This document shows, piece by piece, positions 59,900 to 64,000 of a stretch of DNA of 64,000 bases. The position numbers and the translations under genes are program-made. The notes under the pieces were generated by a model, which had not been told where the DNA came from, ran no database searches, and saw nothing but the letters and a program-made list of their open reading frames with translations. Each line of letters begins with the position of its first letter. Positions within the stretch are counted from its first letter, which is position 1. Origin of the DNA: an uncultured Bacteroidia bacterium (GTDB lineage Bacteria; Bacteroidota; Bacteroidia; Bacteroidales; UBA932); the NCBI GenBank assembly GCA_902785575.1, contig CACZZF010000008.1, positions 1-64,000 of the forward strand. The letters are read 5' to 3'.

Positions 59900-61620
59900 T
59901 ACTCCTTGACGACCTTGAGAAGCCTGTCGGGATAGTTGGAGATGATGGCGTCGACTCCGGCGTCGATAAGACGTCGCATCTCATCCGGATCGTCCACGGT
60001 CCAAGTGTTCACCTTCATTCCCTTGGCGTGAGCCTTGTCAACAAGAGCCTTGTCCACATTCTCATGAGGGGCGCTAAGCCACTGGGGAGTGAAGTTCAGA
60101 AGACTCATATACTGGTCGAAATCAGTCTCCCACTCCTCCACAAGGAAAGCGAGTGTGTGGCCGGGATATTTCTCATTGATGTAATTGAGAGCCCTTTCGT
60201 CAAAGCACTGAATCATAAGACGGTCACCGAGACCAAGAGAATCCAACATGGCGACGCAAAGGTCTGTATATTCATGATATTCAGGCCAATCCACGCCTTC
60301 AACCCCACCATCGTAATCGGGATCGCTCTTGATTTCGATGTCGTAATGCATGGGATAATGGCCATTCTCCTTCGTCCAGGCCTCAACCGCGGAGATCACC
60401 TCTGAGGCGATGGGCTTGCAAAGGGGCATGCAATGCTTCTCGGGCCACCCGGGATTGTATTTGACTCCCACATCCCATTTTGCTATCTCGCTGTAAGGAA
60501 GGTGATAGAGATAGGTCTTGGGATCACTGCCCAAAACGGGCTTTCCGTCCGGACGAGTAGAGTAACGAGGGTGGAAGTATTTATCGTGGGAGAGGACTAC
60601 CTTCTTGTCTTTAGTGACACAAAGGTCCATCTCAAGAGTGTTGACACCCAACTTCACGGAATTGAGCATCGCGGGAAGAGACTCCTCAGGATAAAGCCCC
60701 ATGCCACCCCTATGAGCCTCGACATCAATAACATACTTGGGAGCCTCGGCTACTGGCTCAGCTTTTTTCTGCTCAGGAGCGGCGCCGTAATGAAGCGTGG
60801 CCTTCACAGGATAATGATCGGAGACAAATGGAGCGCCGGGATAAGCCTGCCTGATAACCTCAAATTTATCACAACCTGAGAAGCCGGAATAAAAAACATA
60901 GTCGATAGGCTTGTCGCTTGTGACCTTGCCCCAATCATGCCATGTGACCTCATTATCGGTCACGGGAGCGGTCTGGCGGGCATCAGCCATCAGTTCGCGA
61001 AGCGCCTCGAGGCATGGATCATCCGGATAGACGTTCATGTCTCCAGTGAGGATCATAGGATAACCTTCCGGATTCATCGCGCCGATACGCTCGACTAAGA
61101 GCAGCAGGCCATTGCGACGGGCCTCCTTGCCAACATGGTCAAGATGAGTATTGACAAAATAGAAATTACGGTCGGCCACCTTGTCGTGGAGCAAAGTCCA
61201 AGTGGCCGTGCGGCGGCAAGCGGCATCCCATCCCAAAGACGGCTCGAAAGGAGTCTCGGAGAGCCAGTAAGTCCCCCACTCTTTCAACTCTATACGCTCA
61301 GTGTCATAAAAGACGGACATATGCTCGCCATCATGGACACCGTCCTCCCGGCCGACCCCGACACATTTGTAACCAGGGCAGTGCTCAACGAAGTAATCCA
61401 ATTGGAAATCAAGAGCTTCCTGCACACCGAAAACAGCGGGTTTTTGGTCTAGGATCATAGCGCAAGCGGCGTCACGGCGGTTCTCCCAGGCATTGTCTCC
61501 GTCTTTGGCGGTGCCGTAACGGACGTTGAAGGACATGACAGGGAGAGTCTCAGACGCCTTGTCATTCTTGCATGATAAAGCCATAAGAGGCAATAACGCC
61601 AGAAGGAATATTCGTTTCAT
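59896..61620 (-). CDS. Endonuclease/exonuclease/phosphatase - glycerophosphodiesterase fusion lipoprotein
   Basis: 574 residues with a lipoprotein leader (MALSC). Residues 25-278 are an EEP-fold hydrolase (FGVQEAL near 64; [14 protein letters not shown] 156-169; LTGDMN 192-197; SDHYPV 267-272). A Pro/Ala/Glu/Lys linker (279-296) leads to a GDPD domain (297-574): EAHRGG with HR at 303-304, [15 protein letters not shown], and [11 protein letters not shown] near the end. GDPD cleaves glycerol-phosphodiesters, and the EEP half could act on the resulting phosphate or on another phosphodiester. It converges with the GH127-like gene, overlapping by four bases, and follows the ROK kinase across a repeat array. 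Confidence 0.88.
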   Translation of the reverse strand: MKRIFLLALLPLMALSCKNDKASETLPVMSFNVRYGTAKDGDNAWENRRDAACAMILDQKPAVFGVQEALDFQLDYFVEHCPGYKCVGVGREDGVHDGEHMSVFYDTERIELKEWGTYWLSETPFEPSLGWDAACRRTATWTLLHDKVADRNFYFVNTHLDHVGKEARRNGLLLLVERIGAMNPEGYPMILTGDMNVYPDDPCLEALRELMADARQTAPVTDNEVTWHDWGKVTSDKPIDYVFYSGFSGCDKFEVIRQAYPGAPFVSDHYPVKATLHYGAAPEQKKAEPVAEAPKYVIDVEAHRGGMGLYPEESLPAMLNSVKLGVNTLEMDLCVTKDKKVVLSHDKYFHPRYSTRPDGKPVLGSDPKTYLYHLPYSEIAKWDVGVKYNPGWPEKHCMPLCKPIASEVISAVEAWTKENGHYPMHYDIEIKSDPDYDGGVEGVDWPEYHEYTDLCVAMLDSLGLGDRLMIQCFDERALNYINEKYPGHTLAFLVEEWETDFDQYMSLLNFTPQWLSAPHENVDKALVDKAHAKGMKVNTWTVDDPDEMRRLIDAGVDAIISNYPDRLLKVVKEY

Positions 61621-61660
61621 ATTGTTGATTATTAGATTCTTCTAAGTATTAGATTCTTCA

Positions 61661-61736
61661 CTTCGTTCAGAATGACACACTTCGTTCAGAATGACAAACT
61701 TCGTTCAGAATGACACACTCGTTCAGAATGACAAAC
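61661..61736. repeat. Tandem array of four 19-bp units
   Basis: CTTCGTTCAGAATGACACA-type units start at 61661, 61680, 61699 and 61718. On the minus strand they read GTCATTCTGAACGAAG, a relative of the TGTCATCCTGAGG...GAAGGATCT element seen twice elsewhere. Partial copies of AGATTCTT flank it at 61633-61658. The array lies between the ROK stop and the EEP-GDPD start. There are no spacers, so it is not a CRISPR. Confidence 0.8.
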
Positions 61737-62569
61737 TATAATTCTCCGCAAAGAAGGGCGGCGCCGAGAATTCCGGGATGATCCAGGTCGGTGGCGTACA
61801 AATTGAGGTTCTCTATGCTCTTTGGATAAGGGAACTCATTGATAACCTTCCACATAGGCTTACTGTAGAGAGGGAAAGCCTTGGCGATGCTCCCGCCCAG
61901 GATTATGACAGACGGATCATATGCGTACATAATCATCTGGACCAGTTTACCGATATGGTAGCCGAATTCATCCATGATTGCCAACGCAGCAGGATCCCCT
62001 CCGGCCGCCGCGATAGCGGTGTCCTTTCCTGTGGTTCCCTTGCCCACAAAGAAACGGCTGCTGCAGTAATACTCGTAATCCTTGTCGAGATAAGGAATAC
62101 TGCCTATCTCGCCCGCACCGGCATTGCGTCCGTGATAAAGGCATCCGTTTACTACGAGCGATCCTCCCACACCTGTGCCGAGAGTGGCGCAGAAAGCCTC
62201 CTTGTGGGGGCCGTCCTTGCCGAAACGAGTCACACCGAGAGCGAAGCAGTTGCAGTCGTTATCCACAGCGACATTGATATGGTACCTGTCCTCCAGGACA
62301 TCCTTCAGATGAACCTCTTGCCAGGAAGGAATTCCAACCACGTTATAGACTATACCCTTCTCGGTGTCGACAACGGATGGGACTCCAATACCTATTCCAT
62401 CCACATCCGGAGTCATCAAGGCGTCAATCAAGCGGAACAACTGCTCCAGTACTTCACGCTCGCTGCCACAGGACAAAGTGGGTTCAGAAATGATCCTGCC
62501 TATCTTCCCATCGGGAAGGACGGTCGCCACACGAACATTGGTTCCGCCAAGATCAATAGCGATTCTCAT
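61736..62569 (-). CDS. ROK-family sugar kinase
   Basis: 277 residues, cytosolic. IDLGGTNVRVA at the N-terminus is the phosphate-binding loop, DNDCNCFALG (near 103) supplies the catalytic Asp, LGTGVGGSLVVNG (near 130) and GAGEIGSIPYL (near 150) follow, and IILGGSIAK (near 225) is the adenosine motif. Odd point: the cysteine-rich zinc site usual in ROK proteins after the GHxxx segment is absent (only EYYCSSRFF there). It probably phosphorylates a hexose released by the locus enzymes. It follows the glycosidase at 62583 by 13 bp in one transcript. Confidence 0.88.
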   Translation of the reverse strand: MRIAIDLGGTNVRVATVLPDGKIGRIISEPTLSCGSEREVLEQLFRLIDALMTPDVDGIGIGVPSVVDTEKGIVYNVVGIPSWQEVHLKDVLEDRYHINVAVDNDCNCFALGVTRFGKDGPHKEAFCATLGTGVGGSLVVNGCLYHGRNAGAGEIGSIPYLDKDYEYYCSSRFFVGKGTTGKDTAIAAAGGDPAALAIMDEFGYHIGKLVQMIMYAYDPSVIILGGSIAKAFPLYSKPMWKVINEFPYPKSIENLNLYATDLDHPGILGAALLCGEL

Positions 62570-62582
62570 AACTGTTAATAAG

Positions 62583-64000
62583 CTATAGTGTTATCTTACC
62601 GCTTTTCTCCACATGGACGGTAGCGGCCTGTCCGTCTCCCCAAGTGACGGTGAGATCAAAAGGTATATTTGTGGTTACTGTGATGATTGGTTTGTCAGAA
62701 GCGGACTTACGGGAGGCTGCCTTTAGAGACACGACCCCTTCCGGGCCGAACGGATACCTGTCGATTCCGTGTGCCTCGAGGTTATGGACATCCCACTCGA
62801 CCTTGCCCTCGCTGAAATCAGAACGGATCCCGAGGATATATTCAATGAAAACAGCGATCGGCGGCAGACCAGTCCAACCGACAAAGTCCTTGCGGGCCAT
62901 GAAGCCGGGAGCCGTCTCCTCAGGAGAGTAATATTCCCAGAAAGTGCCTGTGTCCTGCCATACCTTGAACACGTTGTCATAGTGGTTCTTCGCGATCTCC
63001 ATTGCCTCCTGGCGATAACCTCTCTCCCACAAGCCGCTGATCACCATATAGTTGGCTCCAGGCCAGATTCCGCCCTGCCAATAACGGCCTTTAGGATTGT
63101 ACTTCGGATGATCCGCCGACAGAGAAGGCACCCTGTGTACTCTGGAGAACTCTTTCTCATCCGACAGATGGGCTACAATGCGATCCAATTTATCCTTGTC
63201 CAGGACATCTGTCTTGAGAGCCCAGAAAGCGGAGATACCCTTAGTGGAATTTTTGCTACCGTCTCCATAAACATCGTACAGGAAGCCAGTCTCCTCATCC
63301 CACATATTCTCATTTATCCATTTCTTGAGATATTTCATCTCGTCCTCCATCTCCTCAATCTCCTGCCAACGCTCGATGTAGAACCCGATCTGCATCAGGC
63401 AGTCATTGACCAGATACTGCTGGAGGTTAGTGTCCAGCCAGGTCATGTGGCCGTTGGAGAAAATCTGGTTGTAGCCTTCCGGAACCCTAGGCATGTTATC
63501 CATACCCGTTCCCCAGCCGCTGGACCAGTAAGTCCCGTCCTTCCAGGTGCGGTTGAGCTTCCACCACTGGGCGTAGGCGACCAGTGCGGGAAAAACCCTA
63601 TGCAAGCGGTCGATATCGCCGAACTGCTTGTAATACAGCAACTCAGCCCAAGGCAGAAGATTGGGTCCAGTCGAGGTCGGGTCATAGCGCTCGAAACAAT
63701 CGGAGCCGTCAGCCCTGATCTCACGGCAGATGAAACCGTCCTGGTGCTGCTTGGCGTAGAAGTTATCCAGCGTCCTCTGGAAAGGGAAGAAACGGTAACC
63801 GTAACGGGCGAACATCATCATGAAAGAATCGTCCCACATGAATATGTTGCCGTTGTAGGCGACATCGAGGTAAGGAGACACAAAGCCGGAACCTTCCTGA
63901 GGCTGACGGATATTCCCGACAGCGATCTGCCAGGCATGCCAATACATCTCGATCTCTTTCTCATGTCCCTCCCAGATTGGCGCGGGAAGGATTTTCTGGG
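62583..64000 (-). CDS. (alpha/alpha)6-barrel glycosidase, GH63/MGH1-like, partial
   Basis: The reading frame stays open to the right edge of the window, so the N-terminus is missing; the in-frame ATG at 63947 is internal, since upstream codons read LPAPIWEGHEKEIEMYWHAW, a normal segment of this family. At least 472 residues are present. WDDSFMMMFARYG, RADGSDCFERYDPTSTGPN, SSGWGTGMDNMPR and GRYWQGGIWPGANYMV, then TFWEYYSPEE, are typical of GH63-like mannosylglycerate-hydrolase/alpha-glucosidase-type enzymes. A small C-terminal beta domain closes it. Linkage unknown. First visible gene of the ROK and EEP-GDPD transcript. Confidence 0.82.
   Translation of the reverse strand, partial: QKILPAPIWEGHEKEIEMYWHAWQIAVGNIRQPQEGSGFVSPYLDVAYNGNIFMWDDSFMMMFARYGYRFFPFQRTLDNFYAKQHQDGFICREIRADGSDCFERYDPTSTGPNLLPWAELLYYKQFGDIDRLHRVFPALVAYAQWWKLNRTWKDGTYWSSGWGTGMDNMPRVPEGYNQIFSNGHMTWLDTNLQQYLVNDCLMQIGFYIERWQEIEEMEDEMKYLKKWINENMWDEETGFLYDVYGDGSKNSTKGISAFWALKTDVLDKDKLDRIVAHLSDEKEFSRVHRVPSLSADHPKYNPKGRYWQGGIWPGANYMVISGLWERGYRQEAMEIAKNHYDNVFKVWQDTGTFWEYYSPEETAPGFMARKDFVGWTGLPPIAVFIEYILGIRSDFSEGKVEWDVHNLEAHGIDRYPFGPEGVVSLKAASRKSASDKPIITVTTNIPFDLTVTWGDGQAATVHVEKSGKITL

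Noticed and set aside
61661-61736. Possible CRISPR array
   Set aside because: The 19-bp units are directly adjacent without spacers, and no cas gene is present in the window.
63945-63947. ATG at 63947 as the true start of the last glycosidase
   Set aside because: The frame is open upstream to the window edge and encodes family-typical residues (LPAPIW, then WHAW), so the gene is cut by the window.

Overview
The window is from a member of the Bacteroidota, most likely Bacteroidales. The evidence is a SusC/SusD pair, promoters with the TTTG-N19/20-TAnnTTTG layout, lipoprotein leaders on many glycosidases and a Bacteroidales-like 23S rRNA 5' end. It could be an uncultured gut or rumen lineage, but the genus cannot be read from the sequence. 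Annotation is by reading motifs only; no database search was run.

Layout. 1-643: the 5' end of a 23S rRNA gene on the minus strand with its own promoter and no 16S or tRNA upstream. 644-6097: housekeeping genes, namely an OPT peptide transporter coupled to peptidase T, and a divergent threonine-to-glycine pair (kbl and a Tdh-type dehydrogenase). 6094-50389: about 44 kb of minus-strand polysaccharide-utilisation genes. Read in the direction of transcription, they form two long operons, each led by a paralogous AAA ATPase with a C-terminal winged helix and a promoter overlapped by an inverted repeat. Operon A (50389 to 41506): ATPase, GH92, beta-propeller glycosidase, GH92, Tat-type metallophosphoesterase. 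Operon B (41407 to 10505): ATPase, GH99-like, GH43, GH71/99-like, GH95, GH78-GH3 fusion, metallo-beta-lactamase-fold hydrolase, GH3, GH106, DUF2490 barrel, GH78, GH2, DUF4838 protein, and a ricin-GH2-acid phosphatase fusion. A XylR-like regulator and two tandem alkaline-phosphatase-superfamily phosphodiesterases follow.

50390-51840 is a probable DNA-inversion switch: a tyrosine recombinase lies between two inverted 37-bp repeats that carry the start codon and first 11 codons of susC. 51807-58522 is susC, susD and a beta-helix surface lipoprotein, ended by a terminator. 58691-59899 is a shortened GH127-like protein without the catalytic cysteine motif. 59896-64000 (minus) holds an endonuclease/phosphatase-GDPD fusion, a ROK sugar kinase and an (alpha/alpha)6 glycosidase cut by the window edge.

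Working together. SusC/SusD and the surface lipoprotein would import oligosaccharides, and periplasmic or surface exo-enzymes would remove mannose (GH92, GH99-like), rhamnose (GH78, GH106), fucose or galactose (GH95, GH2) and beta-linked sugars (GH3, GH43). At least six predicted phosphoester hydrolases, two of them in fusion proteins, suggest a glycan carrying phosphate or phosphodiester links. A ~140-residue PA14-like C-terminal module is shared by five otherwise unrelated enzymes. The substrate itself cannot be named from sequence alone.

Most notable: the invertible susC start, the ATPase-led operons, the GH2-glucose-1-phosphatase-like fusion, the unlinked 23S gene and the short repeats inserted in frame in two coding genes.
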